DNA of 64,000 bases from Micromonospora foliorum. Its GTDB lineage: Bacteria > Actinomycetota > Actinomycetes > Mycobacteriales > Micromonosporaceae. The stretch spans positions 44,722 to 108,721 of the forward strand of contig NZ_JAKKFF010000075.1 in NCBI RefSeq assembly GCF_022229015.1. The letters are read 5' to 3'. The stretch's first letter is position 1, and each line of letters opens with the position of its first letter. This document shows, one piece after another, positions 9,449 through 17,713 of the stretch. The translations under genes and the position numbers were made by a program. The notes beneath the pieces were generated by a model. It saw nothing but the letters and a program-made list of their open reading frames with translations. It was not told the origin of the DNA and searched no databases.

Positions 9449-9504
9449 GACGTCCCGGTCGGGACCGGTATCCGAGGAACGGAGCCGGTCCCGGCCGGGA
9501 CGTC
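9449..9504. terminator. Long hairpin between convergent genes
   Basis: Arms at 9449-9468 and 9485-9504 pair over 20 bp with a single G-U wobble and a 16-nt loop. It sits between the stop of the ThuA-dehydrogenase gene (plus) and the stop of the aldo-keto reductase (minus), so it can terminate both transcripts. No U-tract follows, as is usual in high-GC actinomycetes. Confidence 0.8.
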
Positions 9505-9512
9505 GTCGTCGA

Positions 9513-10505
9513 TCAGACCGGCCGGCCAGGCGGCGCGGCGAGCAGCCCGACCGCCGCCAGGTCGTCCCACAACTCCTCCGGTACGACGACCCCGGACCGT
9601 CGCACCGTCTCGACTGCCTGCGCCTCATTGCGGATGCCGACCACCGTCGACACCACGGCCGGGTGCCGGCGGACGAAGGCGAGGGCCGCCTGCGGCAGGG
9701 TCACCCCGTACGTCTCGCAGACCGTGGCGATCCGCCGCGCCCGCTCGATCAGCTCCGCCGGTGCCTGCTGGTAGTTGTAGACGGCGTCGGCCGGCGGCCG
9801 GTCCCGTGACAGCAGCCCCGAGTTGTAGACGCCCGCGATGACCACGCCCACCCCCCGGTTCTCGGCGGCCGGCAGCAGGTCGGCGGCGGCGCCCTGTTCG
9901 AGCAGGGTGTACCGCCCGGCGCACATCATCACGTCGACGTCGGTCTCCCGGACGAACCGCGCCAGCATCGCCGACTGGTTCATGCCGGCACCGATGGCAC
10001 CCACGACGCCCTGGTCCCGCAGGTCGATCAGGGCGGGTACGGCCTCGTGCGCGGCCTGCTCCCAGTGGTCGTCCGGGTCGTGCAGGTAGGCGATGTCGAC
10101 CCGGTCCAGCCCGGTCCGGTCCAGGCTGGCCTCGATGGAGCGGAGCACGCCGTCGCGGCTGAAGTCCCACACCCGCCGGTGGGTCGCGGGCACATCGAAC
10201 CCGTCGGAGTCCCGCAGGTGCGCGTCCCCGGGCGACGGCACCAGGAGGCGCCCGACCTTCGTCGACACCACGTACTCGTCGCGCGGCCGGTGGCGCAGCG
10301 CGGCGCCGAGGCGGCGTTCGGAGAGCCCGAGGCCGTAGTGCGGCGCGGTGTCGAAGTACCGGACGCCCGCCTCCCACGCCGCGTCGACCGCCGAGGCGAA
10401 CTCCTCGTCCGTCGTCGTCCGGTAGAGGTTGCCGCCCTGGGCCGCGCCGAGACCCAGCTCGGTGAGGCGTATCTCCGGGCGGCGCGGCAGCGCACGCGCC
10501 ATCAT
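9513..10505 (-). CDS. Aldo-keto reductase, D-threo-aldose 1-dehydrogenase (L-fucose dehydrogenase) like
   Basis: 330 residues from ATG 10505; a second ATG at 10502 follows directly, and the first overlaps the upstream stop as ATGATGA. AKR signatures: FDTAPHYGLGLSERRLG (Asp and Tyr), VSTKVGRLL (Lys) and IAYLHDPDDHW (His), completing the catalytic tetrad. The GLGLSE/PSPGDA pattern is that of the pyridoxal 4-dehydrogenase / D-threo-aldose 1-dehydrogenase branch, which oxidises L-fucose to its lactone with NAD(P). It is the last gene of a four-gene overlapping operon with a lactonase, an SDR and a Zn-dehydrogenase, which supports a role as the first oxidation step. The sugar specificity is inferred. 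Confidence 0.85.
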   Translation of the reverse strand: MMARALPRRPEIRLTELGLGAAQGGNLYRTTTDEEFASAVDAAWEAGVRYFDTAPHYGLGLSERRLGAALRHRPRDEYVVSTKVGRLLVPSPGDAHLRDSDGFDVPATHRRVWDFSRDGVLRSIEASLDRTGLDRVDIAYLHDPDDHWEQAAHEAVPALIDLRDQGVVGAIGAGMNQSAMLARFVRETDVDVMMCAGRYTLLEQGAAADLLPAAENRGVGVVIAGVYNSGLLSRDRPPADAVYNYQQAPAELIERARRIATVCETYGVTLPQAALAFVRRHPAVVSTVVGIRNEAQAVETVRRSGVVVPEELWDDLAAVGLLAAPPGRPV

Positions 10506-11380
10506 GACGCCTCCAACCCGTAGACGCGGCGTGCCGTCCCGCCCCAGACCGACGCCTGGTCGGCCCCGTCCTGGCCCGCCAGCAACTCCGCGAGGGTGTC
10601 GACCCACCGCTGGTACGAACTGGCGAGCAGGCAGACCGGCCAGTCCGAGCCGAACATCAGTCGGTCCGGTCCGAACGCGTCGAGGGCGTCCTCGACGGCG
10701 GGTCGCAGGTCCCCCGGCGCCCAGTGCGGCAGCGGCACCTCGGTCACCAGCCCGGAGAGCTTCGCGGTCGTGTTGGGCGAGGCCGCCAACGACCGCAGGT
10801 CCCGGCTCCACTGCGCCAGCTCCGGACTGCCCAGTGCGGGCTTGCCCAGGTGGTCGAGGACGAAGCTCACCTCGGGCAGGTCGCGCGTGAGACGCGCGGC
10901 CATCGGGAGCTGGTGTTGGCGTACCAACAGGTCGAAGACGAGGCCCGCGGCGCCCACCGCCGCGATCCCCCGACGGACGTCCGGGCGGTCCAGGTACGCC
11001 GGGTCGGTCTCGGACTGCACGAGGTGGCGGATGCCGACGAGGCGCTCCCCGCCCCGTGCGGCCCGCAGGCGGTCGAGGCGCTCCGGAACGTCGTCGGCGG
11101 TCAGGTCCACCCAGCCGACGACCCCACGGACCACTGTGTCCTCGGCGGCGACACCCAGCAGGTCCACCGTCTCGGTGTCGGAGGCGATGGACTGCACCAC
11201 CACGGTCGCGGTGACCCCGGCCGCCCGGGCCAGCGGCGCGAGGTCGGCGGGTTCGAAGTCGGCGTCGATGGCCGCCATGGTCACCGGGTCGATCCACTGC
11301 TGCGGGTGCCGGGCGCGGACCCAGAGGTGGTGGTGTGCGTCGACGATCCCGGCGCGTCCGGGCTCCGGTGCGCCCGTCAT
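10502..11380 (-). CDS. Amidohydrolase, L-fuconolactonase-like
   Basis: 292 residues, ATG at 11380 overlapping the upstream SDR stop (ATGA). Amidohydrolase_2 (COG3618) hallmarks: IVDAHHHLW at the N-terminus, GVVGWVDL, SFVLDHLGKP and a C-terminal LMFGSDWPVC Asp. COG3618 members hydrolyse sugar lactones such as L-fucono- or L-rhamnono-1,4-lactone. Lying directly between a predicted sugar dehydrogenase and an SDR, it most likely opens the lactone made by the aldo-keto reductase. It is cytoplasmic, with no signal peptide. 4-sulfomuconolactonase and 2-pyrone-4,6-dicarboxylate hydrolase relatives share this fold, so the substrate is provisional. Confidence 0.83.
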   Translation of the reverse strand: MTGAPEPGRAGIVDAHHHLWVRARHPQQWIDPVTMAAIDADFEPADLAPLARAAGVTATVVVQSIASDTETVDLLGVAAEDTVVRGVVGWVDLTADDVPERLDRLRAARGGERLVGIRHLVQSETDPAYLDRPDVRRGIAAVGAAGLVFDLLVRQHQLPMAARLTRDLPEVSFVLDHLGKPALGSPELAQWSRDLRSLAASPNTTAKLSGLVTEVPLPHWAPGDLRPAVEDALDAFGPDRLMFGSDWPVCLLASSYQRWVDTLAELLAGQDGADQASVWGGTARRVYGLEAS

Positions 11381-12138
11381 CGGCCCAACCAGCCGCCGTC
11401 GACGGGCAGGACGACGCCGTTGACGTAGTCCGACGCGGTCGACGCCAGGAACACCGTGGCGCCGCCGAGATCGTCGGCCCGGCCCCACCGCCCAGCCGGG
11501 ATCCGGCCGAGGATCGCCTGGTTGCGGTCGGGGTCGTCGCGTAGCGCCTGGGTGTTGTCGGTGGCGATGTAGCCGGGCGCGATGGCGTTCACGTTGACCC
11601 CGTGTGCCGCCCACTCGTTCGCCAGCGCCTTGGTGAGACCGGCAACGCCCGACTTCGACGCGGCGTAACCGGGGACGGTGATGCCGCCCTGGAAACTCAA
11701 CAGCGACGCGGTGAAGATGATCTTCCCTCGGCCACGCTCGACCATCGTCCGGCCGATCTCCCGGCTCAGGATGAACTGGCTGCTGAGGTTCACCTCGATC
11801 ACGTGGTCCCACATCTCGTCCGGGTGCTCCGCGGCCGGGGTGCGGGCGATCGTGCCGCCGTTGTTCACCAGGATGTCGACCGGCCCGAGAGCGATGATGT
11901 CGCGGGCCAACCGGTGCACGGCCGCCCGGTCGCCGAGGTCCGCCCGCAGCGCGGTGAACCGGCGGCCGGTGGCGCGCACCCGGCGCTCGACCTCGCTGCC
12001 CTCCGCTTCGAGCTGGGCGGAGACGCCCACGATGTCGGCACCGGCCAGGGCCAGTGCCTCGGCCATGGCGAGGCCGATACCGCGCCGCGCCCCGGTCACG
12101 ACGGCGGTCCGTCCGGACAGGTCGAACAAGGCAGTCAC
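11377..12138 (-). CDS. SDR family oxidoreductase (sugar-acid dehydrogenase)
   Basis: 253 residues, classical short-chain dehydrogenase: cofactor motif TGARRGIG near residue 17, NNGG motif (ILVNNGGTIA), catalytic Ser in FTASLLSFQGG and YAASKSGV (YxxxK). The sequence resembles gluconate 5-dehydrogenase and 2-keto-3-deoxy-L-fuconate dehydrogenase types (GYIATDNTQALRDD). It overlaps the stop of the Zn-dehydrogenase gene upstream and the lactonase start downstream by 4 bp each, so the four genes are translationally coupled. Probable role: NAD(P)-dependent oxidation of a sugar-acid intermediate. The step is assigned from context only. Confidence 0.85.
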   Translation of the reverse strand: MTALFDLSGRTAVVTGARRGIGLAMAEALALAGADIVGVSAQLEAEGSEVERRVRATGRRFTALRADLGDRAAVHRLARDIIALGPVDILVNNGGTIARTPAAEHPDEMWDHVIEVNLSSQFILSREIGRTMVERGRGKIIFTASLLSFQGGITVPGYAASKSGVAGLTKALANEWAAHGVNVNAIAPGYIATDNTQALRDDPDRNQAILGRIPAGRWGRADDLGGATVFLASTASDYVNGVVLPVDGGWLGR

Positions 12139-13160
12139 TGGTTACCCTCCCGCACATCGAGCAGCACCTTCATCACGCCGCCACCCTCCAGGGCCGCGAA
12201 GGCCGCGCTGGCCGCCTCGACCGGCTCGATCCGGGAGATGAGCTGCCGTGCCGGGATCGCACCCGAGGCGACCAACCGGATCGCCTCCACCATGTCGTCA
12301 CGCTGGTACAGCCGGGCGCCGAGGAGTTCCAGCTCACGCCAGAAGAACCGGTGCAGGTTGACCTCGCGGGGCTGGGGATGGATCGCCACCATCACCAGCC
12401 GCCCGCGGGTGGTGAGCACGTCGACAGCCGTGGTGACGCCGGCCGGGGAGCCGGACACCTCGAAGGCGATGTCGGCGCCCGCGCCGTCGGTACGGTCGTT
12501 GACCAACGCCACGACATCTGTCGCTCGCGGGTCGACGGCCTCGATCCCGATCCCCTCCGCCACCTCGCGTCGGAACGGGTCGGGCTCGACGAGGAGCACC
12601 CGCGCGCCGCGGCCTCGCGCGACGGTGGCGATGAGGACGCCGACCGGCCCACCACCGACCACGACCACCTGGTCGTCGGCGGTCACGTTGCCCCGGCGTA
12701 CGTCGTGCACGGCGACCGCCACCGGCTCGACGAGCGCCGCGTGGTCGAGGGGCAACTCCTCCGGAAGCGGCAGGACCAGCTCCACCGGCACGGTCCAGGA
12801 GGACTGCATGGCGCCCGGTGAGTCGATGCCGAGGAAGTTCATCGCGTGGCAGACGTGGGAGTTGCCCCGCTGGCAGGCCGCGCAGCGTCCGCAGGGCCGG
12901 GTCGGCATCACGGTGACGGGCTGACCGACGTTCCAGCCCGTCACGCCCTCGCCGACGGCAGCGATCCGCCCGGACATCTCGTGCCCGATGATCGCGGAGT
13001 CACCGACCCGGGCGTCCATGTCCCCGTGGTAGATGTGCAGGTCCGTACCGCAGATCCCGGTGTACGCCACCTCGATCCGTACCTGGCCGCGGCCCGGTGG
13101 CTCCGGGTCGCGGTTCTCGATTCCGAGGTGTCGCGCTCCCCGGTAGACGACTGCCTTCAT
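12135..13160 (-). CDS. Zinc-dependent alcohol/sugar dehydrogenase (MDR superfamily)
   Basis: 341 residues from ATG 13160, preceded by GGAGGA; a longer upstream frame has no start support. MDR features: catalytic zinc ligands in GICGTDLH and GHEMSG, structural-zinc cysteines in PCGRCAACQRGNSHVC, and Rossmann motif VVVGGGPVG. It is the first gene of the four-gene unit running to 9513, and is separated from the dehydratase gene by a strong hairpin, so it probably has its own promoter in 13161-13211. L-threonine, galactitol-phosphate and L-fuconate-pathway dehydrogenases are all relatives; the substrate is inferred to be a sugar or sugar acid. Confidence 0.85.
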   Translation of the reverse strand: MKAVVYRGARHLGIENRDPEPPGRGQVRIEVAYTGICGTDLHIYHGDMDARVGDSAIIGHEMSGRIAAVGEGVTGWNVGQPVTVMPTRPCGRCAACQRGNSHVCHAMNFLGIDSPGAMQSSWTVPVELVLPLPEELPLDHAALVEPVAVAVHDVRRGNVTADDQVVVVGGGPVGVLIATVARGRGARVLLVEPDPFRREVAEGIGIEAVDPRATDVVALVNDRTDGAGADIAFEVSGSPAGVTTAVDVLTTRGRLVMVAIHPQPREVNLHRFFWRELELLGARLYQRDDMVEAIRLVASGAIPARQLISRIEPVEAASAAFAALEGGGVMKVLLDVREGNQ

Positions 13161-13211
13161 CGTTCCTCCGTCTCGACGGTCGGTACGTCGGTCGTGCCGA
13201 CCGGGCATGGT

Positions 13212-13243
13212 CGTGGGTGCATCGCCGTCGCGATGCACCCACG
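13212..13243. terminator. Perfect 14-bp stem hairpin between dehydratase and dehydrogenase genes
   Basis: Arms at 13212-13225 and 13230-13243 are perfectly complementary around a CGTC tetraloop. It lies just after the stop of the enolase-superfamily gene and before the dehydrogenase start (both minus strand), so it should end or attenuate the importer-dehydratase transcript and split the cluster into two units. Confidence 0.75.
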
Positions 13244-13266
13244 CCTTCCCTGTTCTGGTGGTCAGC

Positions 13267-14490
13267 TCAGTGCCGTACGGTCGGCGACACCTCGTTGTGG
13301 GAGTTCAGCGGCACCACAGGCACCTGGCGGGCGGGGATCACCCCGTCGACCCCGGCCAGCAGGCGCCGTCCGGCCCGCTCCGGCCGGACGTTGGGGCTGT
13401 CGGCCGTGTGCGCCTGCGGGCGGCGGTTCGCCGCCCGGATCCGCTCCTCGTCCACCCGGACGCCCAGCCCGGGTGCGTCGCCCAGGATGAAGGCGCCATC
13501 CTCGACGTACAGGTCGATGGAGACACCGACCGGCGGGTGCAGGTCCTGCAACTCGCTGGTCAGGTGGTTGGGCACCGAGGTCGCGGCGTGCAGCAGCCCA
13601 ACCGGGCTGTTGCCGATCGGGCTGACCGGCAGGTCGTTGGCGTGGGCCAGGGCGGACGCCCGCAGGAAGTGGGTGACCCCCCAGACGGCCGCCATCTGGA
13701 CGATGTCGACCGCGCCGGCAGCGATCAGCGGACGGAACTGTTCGAGCCCGGTCAGGTTCTCACCGGTGGCGACCGACGCGGACACGCCTCGACTGACCGC
13801 GGCGAGGCCCTCGGCGTCCCAGCGCCGGACCGGCTCCTCGATCCAGATGAGGTCCAGGGTGCGTTCGATCTCGCAGACGTGCCGGACGGCCTGCTTGCGG
13901 GTCCACGCCTCGTTGACGTCGAGCATCAGACCCGGCCGCCGGCCGTGCCCGGCCTCGGTCAGGACCTCCTTGACCAGGCTCAGGCGGTGCCGATCGTGCT
14001 CGATGTCGAGGCCGCCCTTGAGCTTGGCCGCCCGCAGCCCGTGGCTCGCGTAGACCTCGTACTCCGCGACGAGTTCGTCGTCGGTGAGCCCGATGTCCAG
14101 CCCGGACGCGTAGGCGGTGACCCGCCGGTCTCGCCCGCCCAGCAGCCGCCACAGCGGTTCGCCGGCGGCCTGTGCCTTGATGTCCCAGAGGGCGGTGTCC
14201 AGAGCGCCGATGGTGCCGAACACCGGCCCGGCGTGGCCCGCCTTGAAGGTGTGCCGCAACATGCGGTCGTACAGGGACGTCACGGCCCGGGGGTCTTCGC
14301 CCTCGATGGCTGGGAAGATCCGCTCGATCTCGACGTGCGGCCCGAGGCCGACTCCCGAGATGCCCTCGTCGGTGTCGACGATGACGATCGAGACCGGGAC
14401 CACCCCGTCGGCGAACACGCCGTTGGCGTCGCCGACGGGTCGCCCCCATTCCTGGACCGTGGTGAGCGTCCGATATCCCGTGATCCGCAT
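13267..14490 (-). CDS. Mandelate racemase / enolase-superfamily sugar-acid dehydratase
   Basis: 407 residues. N-terminal capping domain plus TIM barrel with AKLKGG (Lys-x-Lys type base on strand 2) and metal ligands in LMLDVNEAW (Asp), WIEEPV (Glu) and ATGENLTG (Glu). Sugar-acid dehydratases of this superfamily remove water from L-fuconate, galactonate, rhamnonate and similar acids to give 2-keto-3-deoxy acids. The position normally holding a PH-type catalytic His reads SPIGNSP here, so the acid/base may differ from the textbook dehydratases. It follows the importer genes by 1 bp, linking it to the imported sugar. L-fuconate dehydratase is the best contextual guess. Confidence 0.85.
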   Translation of the reverse strand: MRITGYRTLTTVQEWGRPVGDANGVFADGVVPVSIVIVDTDEGISGVGLGPHVEIERIFPAIEGEDPRAVTSLYDRMLRHTFKAGHAGPVFGTIGALDTALWDIKAQAAGEPLWRLLGGRDRRVTAYASGLDIGLTDDELVAEYEVYASHGLRAAKLKGGLDIEHDRHRLSLVKEVLTEAGHGRRPGLMLDVNEAWTRKQAVRHVCEIERTLDLIWIEEPVRRWDAEGLAAVSRGVSASVATGENLTGLEQFRPLIAAGAVDIVQMAAVWGVTHFLRASALAHANDLPVSPIGNSPVGLLHAATSVPNHLTSELQDLHPPVGVSIDLYVEDGAFILGDAPGLGVRVDEERIRAANRRPQAHTADSPNVRPERAGRRLLAGVDGVIPARQVPVVPLNSHNEVSPTVRH

Positions 14491-14491
14491 G

Positions 14492-15319
14492 TCAACCCTT
14501 CGTGGAACCGGCGGCTACACCGTCGGCAATTTGGCGCTGGAGGAACAGGTAGACCAACAGGACGGGTATCGCCGCGATCAGCACCCCGGAGGCGAAGGTG
14601 GGGATGTTGTCGGAGTACTGCCCGCGCAACGAGGTCACCCCGATCATGAGCGTCCGGTGATCGGCCGACGGCATCATCACCAGCGCCATGAGGACGTCGT
14701 TCCAGCAGAACAGGGCGTTGAGGATGCCGACCGACAGCAGCGCCGGGGTGCCCAGGGGCAGCATGATCCGGCGGTACACGCCGTACACGGTGCTGCCGTC
14801 GATCCGCGCCGCGTCGACGATCTCCGGCGGGATGCCCTTGTAGTAACTCGTCATGAGAAAGACCGTGAAGGGCAGGAACTGGGCCACGTAGACCAGGATC
14901 AGGCCGGGGTACGTGTCGATGAGCGCGGTGTCGGCCATGATCCGAGCGAGCGGCACCATGATCACCTGGAACGGGATGAAGAGCCCCGCGAGGCAACCCA
15001 GGAACAACGCCGACGAGCCGCGGAACCGCAGCTGGCTCAGGGCGAAGCCGGCCATCGACCCGAACAGCAGCAGCAGGAGCACCGACACCGTCACCACGAA
15101 CAGCGAGTTGACGAAGTAGCGGCCCATGCCGACGCTGGTCCACGCCGCGCTGATGTTCTCCAAGCGCAGGGCGTCGGTCAGGCCGAACCGGTCGAGGATG
15201 TAGTCACGCCGGGTCTTCATCGCGACGTTGGCGGTGAACAGCAGGGGGTAGATCGTCGCCAGGGCGAGCAGCGACATGGGGATGGCGATCAGCCACCGTC
15301 CCAGGCGGAGGCGAGACAT
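14492..15319 (-). CDS. Carbohydrate ABC transporter permease (MalG type)
   Basis: 275 residues with six predicted membrane segments and the EAA loop IDAARIDGSTVYGVYRRIMLPLGTPAL that docks the ATPase. It starts within the last codon of the MalF-type permease gene (shared base 15319), so the two are translationally coupled. It belongs to a CUT1 importer together with 15319-16299 and the lipoprotein at 16304-17566. No ATPase is encoded in this cluster; CUT1 systems in actinomycetes commonly share an MsiK-type ATPase encoded elsewhere. Confidence 0.9.
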   Translation of the reverse strand: MSRLRLGRWLIAIPMSLLALATIYPLLFTANVAMKTRRDYILDRFGLTDALRLENISAAWTSVGMGRYFVNSLFVVTVSVLLLLLFGSMAGFALSQLRFRGSSALFLGCLAGLFIPFQVIMVPLARIMADTALIDTYPGLILVYVAQFLPFTVFLMTSYYKGIPPEIVDAARIDGSTVYGVYRRIMLPLGTPALLSVGILNALFCWNDVLMALVMMPSADHRTLMIGVTSLRGQYSDNIPTFASGVLIAAIPVLLVYLFLQRQIADGVAAGSTKG

Positions 15320-16299
15320 CAGTCCTCCTTTCCGGATCGTTCGAGCAGCTTGATCTGCAACAGCCCCACGACGAGCATGATCATGAAGAGGATCGTCGAG
15401 GCCGCCGACGCGAGAGCCGGACGGTTCATCTGGCCCTGCTGCTTCCAGATGTAGAACTCCGGTAGGTACGTCGACCCCTCCGGGCCGCCGCTGGTCATGA
15501 CATAGAGGAGGCCGAACATCGAGGTCAGCATCCCGATCATCGTGGTCACGAAGACGAACTGGATGGTGCGCGAGAGGGCCGGGATGATCACGTGCCAGAC
15601 GACCTGGCGGAGCGTCGCCCCGTCCACCCGGGCGGCGTCCAGGAGCGCGGCGTCCAGTGTGGCGAAGCCGGCGAGGAACACCACCAGGGCCATCCCGAAG
15701 GTGGCCCAGATGTGCACGCCCACCACCATGAACATCGCGACGTCCGGGTCCCCGAGCCAGTCCACCGGACCGGCACCGACCGACCCGAGCACGGCGTTGA
15801 GTGGGCCGTCGAAGGCGAGCAGCAGGTTGAAGATCGCACCGACGATGACCGGCGACAGCACCGCCGGGAAGAAGTAGACGCTGCGGTAGAAGCGGTGGCC
15901 CGGCACCCGAAGGTAGATGAACGTCGCGAGCAGACCGGGGATCGCCACCGCCACCGGAAGCAGGAGCACCAGCAGCCCGACGTTGCGCAGCGCGGTCTGG
16001 AACAGCGGGTCCGCGAACAGCTCGCGGTAGTTGCCGAACCCGACCGCCGTCCCGTTCTGCGCGCCGTCACCGGTGAACGAGAAGTTGACGCCGAGCAGCA
16101 GCGGGTAGAGCCGCAGCAGCACGATGATCAGAACGGCCGGGGCGACCAGGATGTAGGGGGCGTAGCGCTCGGCCCGCAGGCCGCCACGGTTGCGACCGGG
16201 TCGGGCGCCACTCCGATGCGCGGCGGCTGTGACCGCCGCCCCGCCGGCCCGTCCGGCCGAAGCCGGACGGACCGACGGTTGCGTGTTTCCGATCGGCAC
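15319..16299 (-). CDS. Carbohydrate ABC transporter permease (MalF type)
   Basis: 326 residues, GTG start at 16299, four bases after the binding-protein stop. A basic, Ala/Gly-rich N-terminus (about 45 residues) precedes the first helix YAPYILVAPAVLIIVLL. The EAA loop LLDAARVDGATLRQVVWHVIIPALSR is intact. It partners the MalG-type permease downstream to form the channel of a CUT1 importer. The long basic N-terminal tail is common in actinobacterial homologues. Confidence 0.9.
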   Translation of the reverse strand: MPIGNTQPSVRPASAGRAGGAAVTAAAHRSGARPGRNRGGLRAERYAPYILVAPAVLIIVLLRLYPLLLGVNFSFTGDGAQNGTAVGFGNYRELFADPLFQTALRNVGLLVLLLPVAVAIPGLLATFIYLRVPGHRFYRSVYFFPAVLSPVIVGAIFNLLLAFDGPLNAVLGSVGAGPVDWLGDPDVAMFMVVGVHIWATFGMALVVFLAGFATLDAALLDAARVDGATLRQVVWHVIIPALSRTIQFVFVTTMIGMLTSMFGLLYVMTSGGPEGSTYLPEFYIWKQQGQMNRPALASAASTILFMIMLVVGLLQIKLLERSGKED

Positions 16300-16303
16300 G
16301 AGG

Positions 16304-17566
16304 TCAGCCCGCCTGGTCGGAAGCGGCCAACTGCTTCACCACCTCGTCGACGGTGACCGAACCGCTGAGCAGCTGCTGGGAGAGGCGCCCCATCAGGTCC
16401 AGCGTCTTCGAGGAGAGCGCCACGTGCAGAGCGGGCTTGCCACTCTTCAGCTCGCTGACGAGCGTGCTGACGGCCGGCCCGGCCTGCGACACGTCGATGG
16501 TGGTGTCGGCGGCGATCGCGCCGGCGTCGGCGTAGAAGGCCTTCAACGCGTCGGCCGAGCTCAGCGAGCGCACCAGGTCGGCGGCCACCTTCGGGTCCTT
16601 CGTCCACTTGGCGACCGCGTAGCCGATGCCACCGTCGTACGGGAGGGTCGGGGTGGTGCCGGCGGTGACGACCGGGGCCTTCATGACGCCGAGCTTCTCC
16701 GCGGTCAGGAACTCGTTGAAGTCCTGCCAGTGCCCCACGTCCGACATCAGACCCATGACGTGCGCGGCCTTACCGGACTGGAAGAGCGCGAAGGAGTCGT
16801 TGAACATGGCGGTCGAGTTGGCCCCGTCGCTGTTCATCTTCTTGTCGCCGGCCTCCTTCCACGTCTGGAAGATCCGCTTGACGTTTGGCGAGTTCCAGTC
16901 GCGCTTGCCGGCGATCCAGGAGTCGTACTCCGCGGTGGTCAGGGTGGTCGAGCCCAGGCTGGAGAGCCAGAACTGGATGCCGACGCCCTCCTTGTTGCCG
17001 AGGGCGAAGCACTTGGAGCCGGCCTTGGCGATGGCGGCGCAGTCGGCGACGAACTTGTCCCAGGTGGTGGCCGGGGTCGCCGGGTCGAGGCCGGCCTTCC
17101 GGTAGATTTCCTTGTTGTAGTAGATGGGGTAACCCTGCAGCGTCACCGGGGCGGCGTAGGTCTTGCCGTCCTTGGCGAACGCCTCCCAGCCGGCCAACCG
17201 CTGCCTGTCCTCGGCCACATAGTCGTCGAGGGGCACCAGCGCGTCCACCCGGTCACGGATCTGGCCGCCACCGTTGAACAGCATGACGTCCGGGCCCTTG
17301 CCGGACTGGATCGCCGCACCGAGCAGGGTGTAGTACTGGTCGAAGGGCTGTGCGACGAACTCGACCTCGACGTCGGGGTGCTTCTTCTTGAAGTCGGCCT
17401 TGGCCTTGTCCAGATAGGATTTGGCGAACGGCTCACCGGACTTCCAGTCCCACACCACCAACTTGCCGTCCGAGCTGGTTGACTTGCCCGAATCGCTAGC
17501 ACTTCCACAACCGGCCAGGGCCAGGCCCACAACGAGGACGGCCGACCATATTGCGCGCTGTCTCAT
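16304..17566 (-). CDS. Carbohydrate ABC transporter substrate-binding lipoprotein (CUT1)
   Basis: 420 residues, lipobox LALAGC (Cys20) followed by a Ser/Gly tether. Family 1 extracellular solute-binding fold: WDWKSGEPFAKSYLDKA, DVMLFNGGGQIRD, GYPIYYNKEIYRKAGLDPATPATTWDKF. It is the first gene of the minus-strand unit running through two permeases to the dehydratase. Its promoter region carries the TGACGT-N3-ACGTCA palindrome shared with secreted esterase and arabinofuranosidase genes, which suggests that it imports a sugar released by those enzymes or co-occurring with them. Confidence 0.9.
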   Translation of the reverse strand: MRQRAIWSAVLVVGLALAGCGSASDSGKSTSSDGKLVVWDWKSGEPFAKSYLDKAKADFKKKHPDVEVEFVAQPFDQYYTLLGAAIQSGKGPDVMLFNGGGQIRDRVDALVPLDDYVAEDRQRLAGWEAFAKDGKTYAAPVTLQGYPIYYNKEIYRKAGLDPATPATTWDKFVADCAAIAKAGSKCFALGNKEGVGIQFWLSSLGSTTLTTAEYDSWIAGKRDWNSPNVKRIFQTWKEAGDKKMNSDGANSTAMFNDSFALFQSGKAAHVMGLMSDVGHWQDFNEFLTAEKLGVMKAPVVTAGTTPTLPYDGGIGYAVAKWTKDPKVAADLVRSLSSADALKAFYADAGAIAADTTIDVSQAGPAVSTLVSELKSGKPALHVALSSKTLDLMGRLSQQLLSGSVTVDEVVKQLAASDQAG

Positions 17567-17638
17567 CGATTGTCACCTCTGTATGGGGGGTGGCCGGCGG
17601 GTGCCCCGCGAGCCAAATGTTGACCGGAAGGTAACTCG

Positions 17639-17660
17639 TATGACGTGTGACGTCAACAGT
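17639..17660. promoter_or_regulatory. Palindromic operator TGACGT-N3-ACGTCA, overlapping importer promoter
   Basis: TGACGTGTGACGTCA lies at 17641-17655. On the minus strand it overlaps TTGACG (-35), followed after 17 bp by TACCTT (-10) upstream of the importer gene at 17566. The GntR gene starts 59 bp away on the other strand, making this the natural autoregulatory site. An 18-bp stretch (17639-17656) is identical to 34830-34847. Confidence 0.68.
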
Positions 17661-17713
17661 CGGCCGTACACTGAGCCGGACGTCGTGCCACGGCGAGCCA
17701 TTCGGAGGGGGAC

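Noticed and set aside
9513..12157. Very long minus-strand frames that appear to fuse the aldo-keto reductase or lactonase to upstream sequence
   Set aside because: The upstream parts are Arg/Gly/Pro-rich out-of-frame readings of neighbouring genes. True starts lie at 10505 and 11380, in ATGA overlaps.
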